A stretch of DNA of 64,000 bases from Eumeta japonica (taxonomy: Eukaryota; Arthropoda; Insecta; Lepidoptera; Psychidae): NCBI GenBank assembly GCA_005406025.1, contig BGZK01000086.1, forward strand, positions 372,001-436,000. The letters are read 5' to 3'. Below the pieces are notes generated by a model. That model saw only the letters and a program-made list of their open reading frames with translations. It was not told where the DNA came from and made no database searches. A program made the position numbers and the translations under genes. Within the stretch, counting starts at the first letter, position 1. Each line of letters begins with the position of its first letter. Below, one piece after another: positions 37,206 to 48,505 of the stretch.

Positions 37206-37640
37206 TGTTCCACGCCGATACATTTAGTAGTTTCCGAGATCTCAAGACTCAAAGAAAAAACATTTTCAATATATGTGTGTGTGTGCGTGTGTGTGTACAT
37301 TTGTGTGTCTATAATATGAAATTATATTATAAATAATGGTTGGATAGTAATACGTTTTTTTAGCAAATACAATGAATTCTCAAAAAACAAAACCTTAAAA
37401 TTCTACTAAATGTGATCTCATTAAAACGCACATTATTAATTCCGAAAAGCCAAATACCGGTTAGTATTAAAATTAAATAAATAATTTTATAATCTATCGT
37501 GTTAAATATTAAAAGCGGATAATATTACCCAAAAAACAAATTAACATAAACTACAAAATCGCAATAAGAGGAAATAAATTATCATTTTTATGTTATTACT
37601 GGTTAGAGAAATCTGAACTTACCAAGCACGTGTGAGTATG
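37206..37640. other. Intergenic with a short (GT)n run
   Basis: gtgtgtgtgcgtgtgtgtgt at about 37275-37297, otherwise AT-rich. Nothing else recognised. Confidence 0.6.
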
Positions 37641-37745
37641 CACTAAAATAGATTAGTTTAAACGTGACGTCGAGCGGAAGCAGTGCGCGAGCGCCGGTCG
37701 GCATTAAATATTTACAAACGACGAATGTAAGTACGTAATACAATA
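37641..37745 (+). promoter_or_regulatory. Candidate promoter or first exon of paralog C
   Basis: This segment (actaaaatagattagt, then taaacgtga, a GC-rich tract and tatttac-a-a) is repeated in the same orientation at 54991-55095, upstream of paralog D. Its distance to the C start is about 2.2 kb. Since every family member needs an exon 5' of the acceptor at its ATG, a shared upstream segment containing a possible donor (gaat|gtaagt at about 37722) is the best candidate. No transcript evidence; a dispersed repeat is the alternative. Confidence 0.4.
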
Positions 37746-39899
37746 CCATTTCTCGAACGATGGCGCGGACATTTAACAGTCCACTTCGCGTGTAGTCCAT
37801 TGTACTGCTACTTTGTGGTGAACGAAGTACAGTCGTAGTAGCAGTACGTTCTAACAGTTTGGCGGGCACGTCGCTGAATTAAAGTTTTCATGTAGCATTC
37901 ACAACAACGAGTGAACTTATGATATTTTTGGTCATTTTATCCCTGTTCATGCGATCTGTAACAAATCATATTCTATAACGAATAGATCTGGAGCCTAGAG
38001 CGACATTGAACCTAAAGCTACAGGAAGATGAAGTTCATTATAGCTCCAAATAGCGCTCCGAAGTACGCAATTTGGCATTGATCGCGTACGTTACGTCAGT
38101 GGCTAAATTTTACAGCGCTCAGATGAACGTTAACAAACGGAGTCTCGGCCTAAACCCCATAGGAATCGAGGCGAAAGCGTTTTAGGAATGGGGCTGGTTA
38201 TGACAGCACCAGGCAAATCGGTCAGAATACATTATCAGGCTAGGTTTGAACATGAAAAAAAAACTGGACTTTGAGCCTCGACATATAGCAAATGGAAAAC
38301 CAGCGTTGGTCGACAGAACAGACCACACGCAACTGACAAAAATTCTAACTGAAAAAGACTGACGAGACCGGTTGGTCTTCTTTCAGGAAACCATTTCTTG
38401 TAACGTATCGAAGTGAAGGAAAATAATTTTTATTCTAATTTTGTACACATTTTGACAAAAGTTATTATGATAACAAAATGCTCTTCAAATGCCCACTCGA
38501 CAACAGATATAGACACATACTAGATCATAATAAGAGGGTCTAGTTCATGTGTCTGTTTCTGTATCATACTCGAGGTCCACAAAAAAAAGACTTTTTTTTA
38601 AATCATAATTATTTGTAAAATTAAAATCGGGACGATAGAAAATGAATCATACGTGACTTTGCCGCATCAGTCGTTTACAACAAAGTTTTACGTTCGAGCG
38701 TGAAATTTAGCGGAACGTTAGAAAATATAATGTGTATGTCAATTATTTATTTTCTAATTTTAAGTTCAACAGATATAGTAAATGCTTTAAACAAATAATT
38801 TAGATTATTACGTAAGCATGTTATTAATAAAAACAACGTGTTACTGTAAATTAGATGAACACGAATAAACACTATAAATATAACGATGCGGAGATTTACT
38901 TATAGTTGCCTCCAGACAATTCTGTGTTCTATACGACATTGATCATAAAAATATTTTTGGTAGAAAAAGTTATTTTTCGATGTCTGCAAATTTTTCTAAA
39001 AACATAATAAACAAGCAAGTTACACCCAAAAATAAACAAAATCCACGTTCTAAGAAATAATCTAGGAACTATTTGTAGGGAGGCACCCCCCAGAAATAGT
39101 TATTTTTGTTATTTAACCACCAAACTAAGTAGCGGCTTACAAGACGCCTACACTATAAATTTCATCAATATACGTCTTATAGTTTTTGAATAAAATGCCT
39201 GGAATATTCGGACGGAATGACGGAAGGACGGACATGACCAAACTATAAGGGTTTCGTTTTAGTCATTTTGGCTCGGAACCCTAAAAAGGTGGAAAGTTGT
39301 GGTAGCTATTGCGCACTTGGTCGCCTGCTCTTCTCAACCAAGTGCAAACGGGTACTACTTTGTTACATTTATACGTTCACGGTGCATATTCATTACTTAG
39401 ATATCAAGTTCAGCTTATTTTTTTAATTTTTAACACCTAGTGAGCCCAAGGACTCTCTGTTTTAACATTTCCATCGGCATCACCTGACTCTTTCAACGAA
39501 CTACCGATTTCCATTACGAACAGACAAACAGGTCTTGAATTATCCATTTGTGTGTCCCTGCCAAATGATTTCAAAAGACTTGACGAATAATCTAATACTT
39601 ACGTAATTGAAGCGCAAGTACTCAATATAATAACTTTTGTTAAGAGCGTTATTTTATGTGACAGTTATCGCATTATTTCTAATTTAAAATCTAAGTTGTG
39701 ACATTTTCACATCAAAAACAAAACAATTACCATCTTTTAACGAGATATGAGCCCTACTTCAATAAAAATACATCATTTAACTAATTTCGATGAAAAAAAG
39801 ATTTCGTATTAATTTGAAAAGACGGTATTAAGATGTCATAGGCATGTAACTCCGTAATCGGAACTAATTACTAAGAATAGTTTCTTGTATCATTTCCAG
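37746..39899. other. Upstream flank of paralog C
   Basis: Mostly AT-rich. At about 39195-39290 there is a repeat tail (gacggacatgacc, tataagggtttcg, tggctcggaaccctaaaaa) of a type I know as widespread in Lepidoptera, apparently the 3' end of a short retroposon. The last bases (ttgtatcatttccag) form the acceptor at the C start. Confidence 0.5.
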
Positions 39900-42162
39900 A
39901 TGGACAAACACATACCAATCAGATTTGAGGGAGGTAGTCTGGGCGATAGACAGAAGTTCATTAACCAGCGTGTCCAAGATGCTATAAAACAAAATATTAT
40001 TTTTGAAGATATAAAAAGCATGAAAGGGCAATCCACTGTAGATCGATTGTTTATGATCGACTTCGCTTCTAAGTGTCAGAACTTGGAGTATATTATCGAA
40101 AATTTGAAGGATACAAACATGCTTTTTGTGGGCAGAGCGTTAAAGAGTACCTGGTTGATCAGGGACCCTCGACATGCACACGTCATCAACCCCAAATATC
40201 TAGAAGAAGAACTTTTTCCTCAGATGATGACTACGGCTGTAAATAAAATGCTGCACCGCATCTACATCCACCTCAAGGATGAAGAACGTTGTTATGATTT
40301 CTACCAGCATTATAAACTCAAGAAAAATATGGAATTTGCTAAGCATTTTCTCAAAAAATGTTCTAAAAATGTAATGTTAAGCGAAATACAGCTCTTTTTA
40401 GATGATATAAGTCCACACTATTTGAAGGTGATTTGTGAAAAATGTCCAGAAGTGTTCAAAAAGTATATCGACACCGTCACAAAAAGTGAAAAAGTCTATC
40501 AAATTTTCAGCTCGAAAAGATCTAAGTATTTTAATGCCCTGAAACTGATTCTAAAAACAGAACCTAAAATATATTTTGAGATACTTGAGCAGTACTGCGA
40601 TAGTCCGCGATCGAATCACAGATTAAGCCCTAAGGCCACGAAGCATATAATGCAGAAGCATAAAGACAAGTACTGGGCAAAGCCGGAGCTATATGGCGGC
40701 GCGCTGCTGCACCTGCTGCCGCGGTACCTCAGCGGGGGGGAGGTGTCGGACCTCGTGCTGAGGCTGGCCAGAGCCCAGTACTTAGCGCCCTGGTTCGCGC
40801 TCACGTACAAGAGCGCAGAGCCGCTATTGAAGCGTATTAATAAAAAAGAAAGGACAATATTAGTCAAGCAAATTTTCAAAGACAAATCTTTCGGAGACTT
40901 AATATATATAGCGCCATATCCACTTCCAAAGAATGTTGAGGTAAATGCTGATGAAGATATATTTTCTGATTTAACCCAGAAAAGAAAGCAAAATTTTTTA
41001 AGACAACTTAAATATGTCAAACGGAGATTTACATATGAAGATGAAAATAATATTAAAATTTCAACTTTATTGGACCAACTCTTCGATAAATATCGCTTTA
41101 CGGGTTTTTTCCAAACTTTTCACGAATTAAAGAAACGATTGCAAGTAGAAAACTCACATCAGAATCGTTTGATGATCCTCAACGTGTTAGTCAGTAAGAC
41201 TCTGAAACGGGCGGAATACGTCCAGGCGTTGCTGGAGTTGGTCAGCACCAAACACGCCAACGAGCCCATCAGCGTACAGGAGCTTCGCTTCGTCCGCGCG
41301 CCGCTACCGCCTGCCGGACGAGCCCTGGCAGATCTTCTATGGAATGGTGTGGCGGATTATCTTCCAGAGTGAGGAGCACGTGCCCTGCGAGGAAGGCCTT
41401 CACGCAATACTCATACACAATATTTTAAATGACCTCGATACGACACCGGAGGTGACGGAGAAGTTCAATACGTTATTTGACCCTTTAGTCGAATACGATT
41501 TGACCTCTCCTGAAAAGCTGAAGGTGTGCGATTACTTGTATCAAATGCTTTTGAACAGTCTTGAAACCTGTCTGCAAAATAATTTGTACGAAGACGCATC
41601 CCGACTAATGTACAATTTATTACATTTGTTAAGAGCGCATCAGGTCAGCATTAAAACTCGTCCAGAAGTTTTATGTGTTGTTAAGAAAATTGCAGAACGA
41701 GACCTAAAAAGCTGTAGGAATATTTTACAAGATCTGTATAATGCAAAGATAGGGCGCGACCTGTTCACGAGAGAGAATTTCATTCTTAGACAAAACGAGG
41801 AGTCCTACTTAAATGCGTTACGTCATGACGTCACCTTAGTGATCGACACTGACGCGTTTGATGAAAACGTAATAAATAGTGACCAGTGCAAATTCAGTAA
41901 GTTTTTTACCACGCTTAAATTGTACTTTGAGGAACTGGCTCCGAAATATTTGTTAATTATAGAAAATAAAATACAACCTAACAACGAGTTAAGCTCAAAG
42001 TTAGCTGCGGGACTGTGCATACTCCAAAAACCTGCAGTGCTGTGGACGATTATTAAGGGCATGTATGCTGAAGGAAAAGAAAAGCATCAGCTGGCCGAAA
42101 GACTCGCTGCCAACGTACACTTGTCCTGGTCGCCCGCTCACATTCGAGGAGACATACAAATG
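39900..42162 (+). pseudogene. Paralog C, coding exon 1 with one frameshift
   Basis: Starts at the ATG at 39900, directly after acceptor catttccag, and ends GDIQM at donor atg|gtgact, phase 0 to exon 2. Homologous throughout to A and B (RALKSTWLIRDPRHAHVINP, NPKYLEEELFP, MQKHKDKYWAKPELYGGALL, LLDQLFDKYRF, LAANVHLSWSP). The frame is lost once: at about 41277-41310 roughly 11 bp present in D (around the ASFVRSLVRAR region) are missing or rearranged, so the first frame stops at 41372, and the correct frame resumes by 41344 (MVWRIIFQSEEHVPCEEGLH). Elsewhere it is open for about 750 codons. The break could be true decay or an assembly error at a GC-rich site. Hypervariable block 40929-41063. Function unknown. 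Confidence 0.8.
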
Positions 42163-42690
42163 GTGACTACTGTTTTATTACCCAATTAATAAAATTAACA
42201 GTTAAGTGAGAAGACAGAAACCCAATACTTATGCTAAGCGCTGGAATATATAAATTAATAAAATTAGATTTATCTGTTTTACAAGGACATCTCAATAAAA
42301 TATCATTGCCTATTGTTCCAATCAGTTCTGTACAGATAAGGCTTGGCTATACCAACCTTACTTTTAGAATCATAGTTTTCTAATCAAATATTGCAAAAAG
42401 TTTTCAATTAAAGCAATATGAAATTTCGGATAAAATTCATCATTTATTTTTCTTCGAAAACTTTGAATTATTGATTTTCCGATTTATTTGAAACCTAATC
42501 AAAAAAAAAAGCTAAGAAATCTAAAAAGACTTCTAAAAGCGCTTTAGTATTGTCCACTCTAAAACAAACAGCTTAACTGAAGCTTTGAATACAATCAATG
42601 TTCGAGTACGACAGGTTTCTTTGTACATACCTCATGGATTTCACAGTTTTATAGAAATCAATGATAGTCCAGTCATTATAATAAGTTCAC

Positions 42691-44776
42691 CTCGGAATTC
42701 GAGATACCCAGCTGTAAGTCTGTAAATACTTGTATATTGACACCCTAAAAGTTGTCTCAAAACCTACATATGGTAGGGTGTACGCAACTATTAAATTTCA
42801 AGGTCAAAGGTCACAAAAATCGGTTTTTTGCGCTTTTTTTGTAAATATCTCATTTCCTATGGGTTTTTTGCTATTTGTATTTATTATCAATATTGTAGAA
42901 TACAAAATTCTCTACAAATTTTGTTTGAAAAAATTTTTCATACGGTGAACCGTTTTCGAGATAGAGGGCGGAGAGCGCGCGGTCACAGCATCACTTCAGG
43001 TCAACCGGTGCCTCCGGTCAAAAACGCGCCATATATAGTTGATGAACTATCGATAAATCAATGATTATAAATATTTGTCAATTTTTATTAACTATTACAT
43101 TATATTTTATCATTTTTTCCTAACCTATCCACTTTTTATTCAGTATTAATTTATTTAACAACACTTACCTGCCCATGTAATTGCAGAATTGTTAATGAAA
43201 ATATAGGAATTATATTTGAATTTAAACCTAATTAATATTAATAACTTCTTACATGATAAAAAAACAAATAAATTATGAATTTATCTTTTATTAAAAATAT
43301 CATTCAATACATTTATTTTATTAAAAGTAAAAAATGGAATAAAGGGTACAAAACTACAATTTATAATTTTAATCATCTTCCTCTTCATCGTCGTTTTCCG
43401 GCTGCTGGTAAATGTCAAACTGGTCTTCATTATCATCTTCAACGACATTTGTCTCAAGTTCTTCCATGATTTCGGGGTCAAAAGTTCCATCTTCGTTAAT
43501 GTCGCTCTGATATGGTAGAGCATTGAGACAAGCTGCCCATTACATTGGCCACAAGCTAAAGAGCATTGCAAGCCCGCTTTCCTGCATCCGCATCGCGAAC
43601 CACAACCACTCTTGCAGTTGCAGAAAATTGTATTTAGCAAATTTTCTGGAGCAGGTGGTAAATTGTCATGATAGGCTCAGAAAATCGTTTATTGCCCAAC
43701 CCCATACCTGGGGTTCCAAATCATGCCTAACCAAGTTTGAACTTGATAATATACACGTTCGAAATGTTGATGAGCAGCTGCACTTGTTGGTGGAATATTT
43801 GAAAGCTGCACAGGTTTATTAAGTTTTGTAGACTTGACGTAATGCATATAACGAAGATGATCGAGACTTTTCACAGATTTCGGAGCATTATAGACTGCCA
43901 ATAAGGTTTGAGTTCCACTCTCTAATAATCTCTGGGCCGAACAATTTTCTTCCTCAAATGCTGCAGCTAGTTCATCCAAATTTGTCAGTTTCTCAAAAAC
44001 TTTTAAAAATGATTTTTTTCCCTTTTTAAAAAGCGCAGAAGTTGTGTCACATCCACTTAATGCGTGCAGAAATAAAATATGTGTTTTGGAATGAGGATAA
44101 TTATCAAAACTTTTAGTCGAGTATATCTCCGTTTTTACATTTCCTTTCCCAACTTTTTTAAAGAAAATTTCGGATTTTAAAATTTACAGATTTTAAAGAA
44201 GATGCACTTAATTATTTTCTATTTAAAATGTCATTAGTGTTAATGGGAATATAATTATATTATGATTTAAGTTTTTCCCTTAATTATTTTTTAATTTTAG
44301 GAAACGGTGATCAGTATTATTGAATAGATATAGATTTAAGGCATGAAGAAAATGATAAAATATAATGTAATAGTTAATAAAAAATTGACAACTATTTATA
44401 ATCATTGATTTATCGATAGTTCATCAACTATATATGGCGCGTTTTTGACCGGAGGCACCGGTTGACCTGAAGTGATGCTGTGACCGCGCGCTCTCCGCCC
44501 TCTATCTCGAAAACGGTTCACCGTATGAAAAATTTTTTCAAACAAAATTTGTAGAGAATTTTGTATTCTACAATATTGATAATAAATACAAATAGCAAAA
44601 AACCCATAGGAAATGAGATATTTACAAAAAAAGCGCAAAAAACCGATTTTTGTGACCTTTGACCTTGAAATTTAATAGTTGCGTACACCCTACCATATGT
44701 AAGGTTTTGAGACAACTCTTAGGGTGTCAATATACAAGTATTTACAGACTTACAGCTGGGTATCTCGAATTCCGAG
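42691..44776 (-). mobile_element. DNA transposon with 430-bp inverted repeats
   Basis: 42691-43118 is an almost perfect inverted copy of 44350-44776; outer ends start ctcggaattcgagataccca. Outside these ends a further atagtccagtcatt motif is also inverted (about 42664 and 44800), so the true terminus may be slightly further out. The core carries a broken protein on the minus strand (43400-44180). Superfamily is not certain. The duplicated 72- to 78-codon frames in the arms are repeat by-products. Confidence 0.85.
43400..44180 (-). pseudogene. Transposon-encoded protein with GCDTTSA and CXC-like motifs
   Basis: The minus strand from about 44170 reads KVGKGNVKTEIYSTKSFDNY, then PHSKTHILFLHALSGCDTTS, ALFKKGKKSFLKVFEKLTNL, DELAAAFEEENCS and HYVKSTKLNKPVQLSNIPPT. 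After a frameshift near 43690 it continues NLPPAPENLLNTIFCNCKSG and CGSRCGCRKAGLQCSLACGQ. I know this combination (LHALSGCDTTSA with a C-terminal CNC-SGCG--CGCRK cysteine cluster) from many arthropod and cnidarian repeat-encoded proteins of unclear class. The cysteine cluster resembles Tesmin/TSO1 CXC domains. The N-terminal half is absent, the frame is shifted, so it is inactive. Confidence 0.7.
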
Positions 44777-45192
44777 ATTCTTACCTAATTTAAGCTTAAA
44801 TGACTGGACTATGACACAACTAATCCAATGGTCAATGCAGTTTTATTCGATTTTGTAGAGGAAACATCAAATACTATTACCATTTATTCAACTATTATAA
44901 TATCTAAGAAATTTGTACATGAAATAACTCTTTCACAGAAAAAAATAGACTATTTAGTTAGAACATCACTAGAAATAATTAGCAAAAAATATTATGAAAT
45001 ATTGTTACAAAGTAATAATAATCAAAATAGCGCCCAGCCGCGGTCTAAAGCTAAACTTTATTTATTCATAGATGTATGTATATAGAATATGAGTCCATTT
45101 TAGTTTTTATTAATTTCAATTAAACGACATTTTCAATACGAAATCAGGATAGGCCAGCATAAAGTGATAACAAAAAAATTATCTCGAAGTAA

Positions 45193-45232
45193 GGCAAAGA
45201 AATAACTGATCCACATCAGTTATTTCTTTGCC
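45193..45232. repeat. Perfect 18-bp hairpin
   Basis: ggcaaagaaataactgat (45193-45210) and its exact reverse complement (45215-45232), loop ccac. It lies in the intron of paralog C. Confidence 0.9.
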
Positions 45233-45816
45233 ATACTTGCAACAAATGTTAATTTATTGTTATATTTGTGTTAAAAGAATAGTTTTCTACTTGTCAGTGC
45301 ACTCATACTAAAGCCGATATACATGTATGAGAGGAGGCACTCAAAGTTCAAGATAGCACATGTTTTTGGAGTAAATACATTAGAGTAAATACACTACAAA
45401 CGCTTCGCGTTATGAAGCGTGCGATGTAGTTACCGGTAAATTTTGAACATTTCGAGTCGAAAATTCGGAAGACAGTTGATCCTGCAGATTATCCATGCAA
45501 CTTCTTGCTATTCTTAATAAAAATAAAACTTTATAATATTCAACCCTTCTTCTTCACATTTTCTCTGTTGCAATCCCATTTTTACTAATTATAATGAAAG
45601 CCATAATGATTTTTTTTTCGTCTCAAATATATTTTAAAGACCCCGCGACATATGTTCGTACACTGTGCCTTTAGTTCTGTGATATGAAAATTTTTCTGCT
45701 TCTTTAACTGCCTTTTCTGGAAATAGAATAGAAAAATTCAACGTGACTTCAGCATCCCGGGTCTTATCTCTCTAAAGTTCGTCAATCAATATTTACACGT
45801 GGTTGACCATTTCCAG

Positions 45817-47139
45817 GATGTGGGTGTGATCGCAAGTCGTAACGCGCTAAGCGCGCTGCCCGCGGCCGCCCTCCGCGCACAGCTCCCGCGGCTGCTGGCG
45901 GGGCCGGCGCCCTTCGTGCGCCTCGCCCTGACCCTCGCCCTTGATAGACTTTTACCCTTTGACGTTTTGAAGATAGTGGCACAATTGCGACATGGCCATA
46001 ATACGCAAATAAAACGGTTTCTTTTAAAAAGATTTTACAAATACATAAGTGTTAAATGCGACAACATCCCACCGGAGGTGTGGCAGGAATTCAAAGCTTT
46101 AATGATTGAAATGATACCGCATTACAACATAAAGCTATGGAGCCTAATATGTGACGTGGATGCTATTGCGAACGCATTTAAGATGGAATACTGTATGACC
46201 ATAGTGAGAATAACATCTTCTGAAAACTTCAAATTAAACAAAGTGAAGGGTCTCGTTCAGACATATAGATATATCAGTGATAATATCGAAAAAGCGAGTA
46301 AAGACAAAATTTTGGACATCCTCCAGAACTTTCTTAAAAATGATTTCCATAACCTTAACTTTATAACATTGTGTGAAGATTATGATTTTGATTGCCTTGT
46401 AAGAATTGAAATTACAATTTTGGTGAGATTTCTACTCACGTGTGAAACGGAAAAAGTACAACGTGAGGCACTCGACAATGTAGCCAAGCCGTTCCTGCAC
46501 ACGGTCGGCGCTTCATGGCATCGCAAATTAATTCGTGAATTTTTTGAATTATTTCTTTGTGGCTTGAAGTATAATAAAGCTTATCTGGACATGAGGTACG
46601 TGAGCAACACGCCGGTCTTTGAGGTGATACTCACCTTTATGCGGACATTCTTGGACGTAAAAGAGTACTTCCACCTGTATTCTCGCGTCCACTTGACTAT
46701 GATCTATCGCGAGACGCTGAAACGACTTCAAGAGCGGCACCCGAACGTGCTGGCCGAGCCCGCCGGCAAGGCCGAGGCGGCCGCGGCCGTCGGCGCCGTG
46801 CTGGCCGGGTACCTGGCGCGCGAGCACCGTCAGCTCCGCGTGCACTACTTCCCCGCGATCACAGACATCTACGCACGTGAGCTGTGGTACTACATTAAGC
46901 ACTACGGTTTTGGGTCTGGGGCCGTGTCCCGCAAGTTCGAAATCTCCCTCATCAGAGGCTTAATCGCCAGTGACGACGATGAAGACGTGTACTTAGCTGC
47001 ACTACTGTTCTTCTGCTTGCAGTGGCACCAAACATCCTATCTAAATGACCCAGATATACGGAAAATCTTGACTTTGTTTGAAAATAGTAAGTGTGCGAAA
47101 GTACAATGCTGTTTAAGTGTAAATTTACATATTCTTTAA
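45817..47139 (+). CDS. Paralog C, coding exon 2
   Basis: 440 codons plus stop, unbroken. It opens after acceptor gaccatttccag with DVGVIASRNALSALPAAALR; an earlier GTG-led frame (from 45799) is just intron. The first 45 codons are GC-rich. Blocks shared with B: FVRLALTLALDRLLPFDVLK, LLKRFYKYISV, PHYNIKLWSLI, LTMIYRETL, LAREHRQL. A second GC-rich Ala/Gly stretch (AGKAEAAAAVGAVLAGYLAR) lies at about 46765-46820. Ends CCLSVNLHIL. Compared with D (418 shared codons), I count by eye about 17 amino-acid-changing codons and 8 silent ones. Whether C makes a full protein depends on whether the exon 1 frameshift is real. Confidence 0.85.
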   Translation, partial: DVGVIASRNALSALPAAALRAQLPRLLAGPAPFVRLALTLALDRLLPFDVLKIVAQLRHGHNTQIKRFLLKRFYKYISVKCDNIPPEVWQEFKALMIEMIPHYNIKLWSLICDVDAIANAFKMEYCMTIVRITSSENFKLNKVKGLVQTYRYISDNIEKASKDKILDILQNFLKNDFHNLNFITLCEDYDFDCLVRIEITILVRFLLTCETEKVQREALDNVAKPFLHTVGASWHRKLIREFFELFLCGLKYNKAYLDMRYVSNTPVFEVILTFMRTFLDVKEYFHLYSRVHLTMIYRETLKRLQERHPNVLAEPAGKAEAAAAVGAVLAGYLAREHRQLRVHYFPAITDIYARELWYYIKHYGFGSGAVSRKFEISLIRGLIASDDDEDVYLAALLFFCLQWHQTSYLNDPDIRKILTLFENSKCAKVQCCLSVNLHIL

Positions 47140-47669
47140 TATTTTTCTTCTTTACAAAGATTTAGAGCACCTGTTGGAGTCTACGCACATTTCTATACGA
47201 GCCATTTCATGTTATGGATAAGAAGAAAAATTGAAAATGTAAAAAGTTACAAGACATTTCATCTATTCTAAATGCATGTTCGAGTTTATTGTTTTGGAGG
47301 TTAATATCATCTTCTACAAAACGTTTGTGTTATTGTACTAAAATTGTTTTCGATAATACTTTATATGAACTGACGGCCAAGTTTATTTTTTATTAAATAC
47401 ATAAATGAAGATAACGAACACCTATTAGATATTTGTTCAAAAGTCTTTCTCCTGTAGATACCTGAACCAACCATTTATAGTGTAAACGAAGCATTAGGGA
47501 AAGATGTGTTGGAAGCGATATGAGTTGTTGGCTGTAACATTCTAAAATGTAATTTGCTACTAGTCTAGTCGAGATATTCATTTCCTGCCAAAAACAGTTG
47601 TCCGTCTCTTAAAAATATGAGTGATCGCTCATTCGATACGAAATAATACATAGAAAAAAATTTTTTTTT
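47140..47669. other. Downstream flank of paralog C
   Basis: AT-rich; no clear AATAAA close to the stop, and no gene. Confidence 0.5.
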
Positions 47670-47940
47670 GGATTTTTGATGCCAATAAAAATTACAACTG
47701 TTGTTAACAAAAACCTAAAAAAAAGGGAAGTTTAGTTTTTTGACAATAACTCAAAAACTATAAGTATTAGCAAAAATATTAAAAGAGCCATGAAAACTTA
47801 AAAAGAGCAGGAAGTTTCCAAAGAAAACGTCTACGCCCGCAACTCCAGCTCCAATATTTAAATTTTGATTTTAACTTTGAAAATGGGCTCCCACGCGGTA
47901 GTTTCAGCATGCGTGCGCCGCTTCCAAAAAGAATAAATAA

Positions 47941-48490
47941 ATAAAATAAAAAATCTTTTATTTCTTGCTTTCATAATGCAGCTATAATACACGCTTGCAA
48001 ATTGTTCACAAATTTTGAAATTAATTTTATTTAAATCTTCCAATTTTAAAATAATAAAACGAAAATTAAAAATTTTGAAATAAAATTAAAATTAAAAAAT
48101 TATAAATAAAAATTTTAATTAAAAATTAAAATTAAAAAAATTATAAATAAAATTTTTAATTAAAAATTAAAATTACAAGTTAAGATTATAAATTAAAATA
48201 ATAAATTAAAATTAAAAAAATTAAAATCAAAATTTAATTTAAAATTAAACTTTTTTTTTTTTAAATAGATACAATAGAAACAATATGATTTGACCTTAAT
48301 TTTTATCGTGCTTAGTAAATAATTATTTTTAAATAATATTATTGATTCCATTTCATTTTAAAGATAATATGACTTAAAAAAATATCGATCATATAATAAT
48401 AATTCACAACCTTATCGTAATTTTTAGTTAGATAAATAATAAGTTTGGAATTAATGTTGTATGAATATAATATTAATATGTATTGATTTA
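47941..48490. repeat. AT-only simple repeat region
   Basis: Degenerate runs of aaattaaaattaaaa and tataaataaaa between about 48030 and 48260, at the 3' side of the LINE. Seen directly; possibly the tail of the LINE or part of the host foldback. Confidence 0.7.
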
Positions 48491-48505
48491 ATTAATAAGA
48501 TATAT

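Larger units (their letters stand above)
42163..45816 (+). other. Intron of paralog C (3.65 kb) carrying a transposon
   Basis: GT..AG bounded. Ten times longer than the introns of A and B because of the insertion at 42691-44776. The last 130 bp before exon 2 closely match the intron end of D (agcatcccgggtctt, ctctaaagttcgtcaatcaa), showing that C and D share descent including the intron. Confidence 0.8.

Noticed and set aside
37603..37869. 88-codon antisense frame near the candidate promoter of C
   Set aside because: The matched segment upstream of D does not keep this frame, and no recognisable motif is present.
42730..43064. Frames of 72 and 78 codons repeated in inverted orientation at 44402-44715
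   Set aside because: They lie entirely in the inverted arms of the transposon and have no protein-like conservation beyond the DNA identity.
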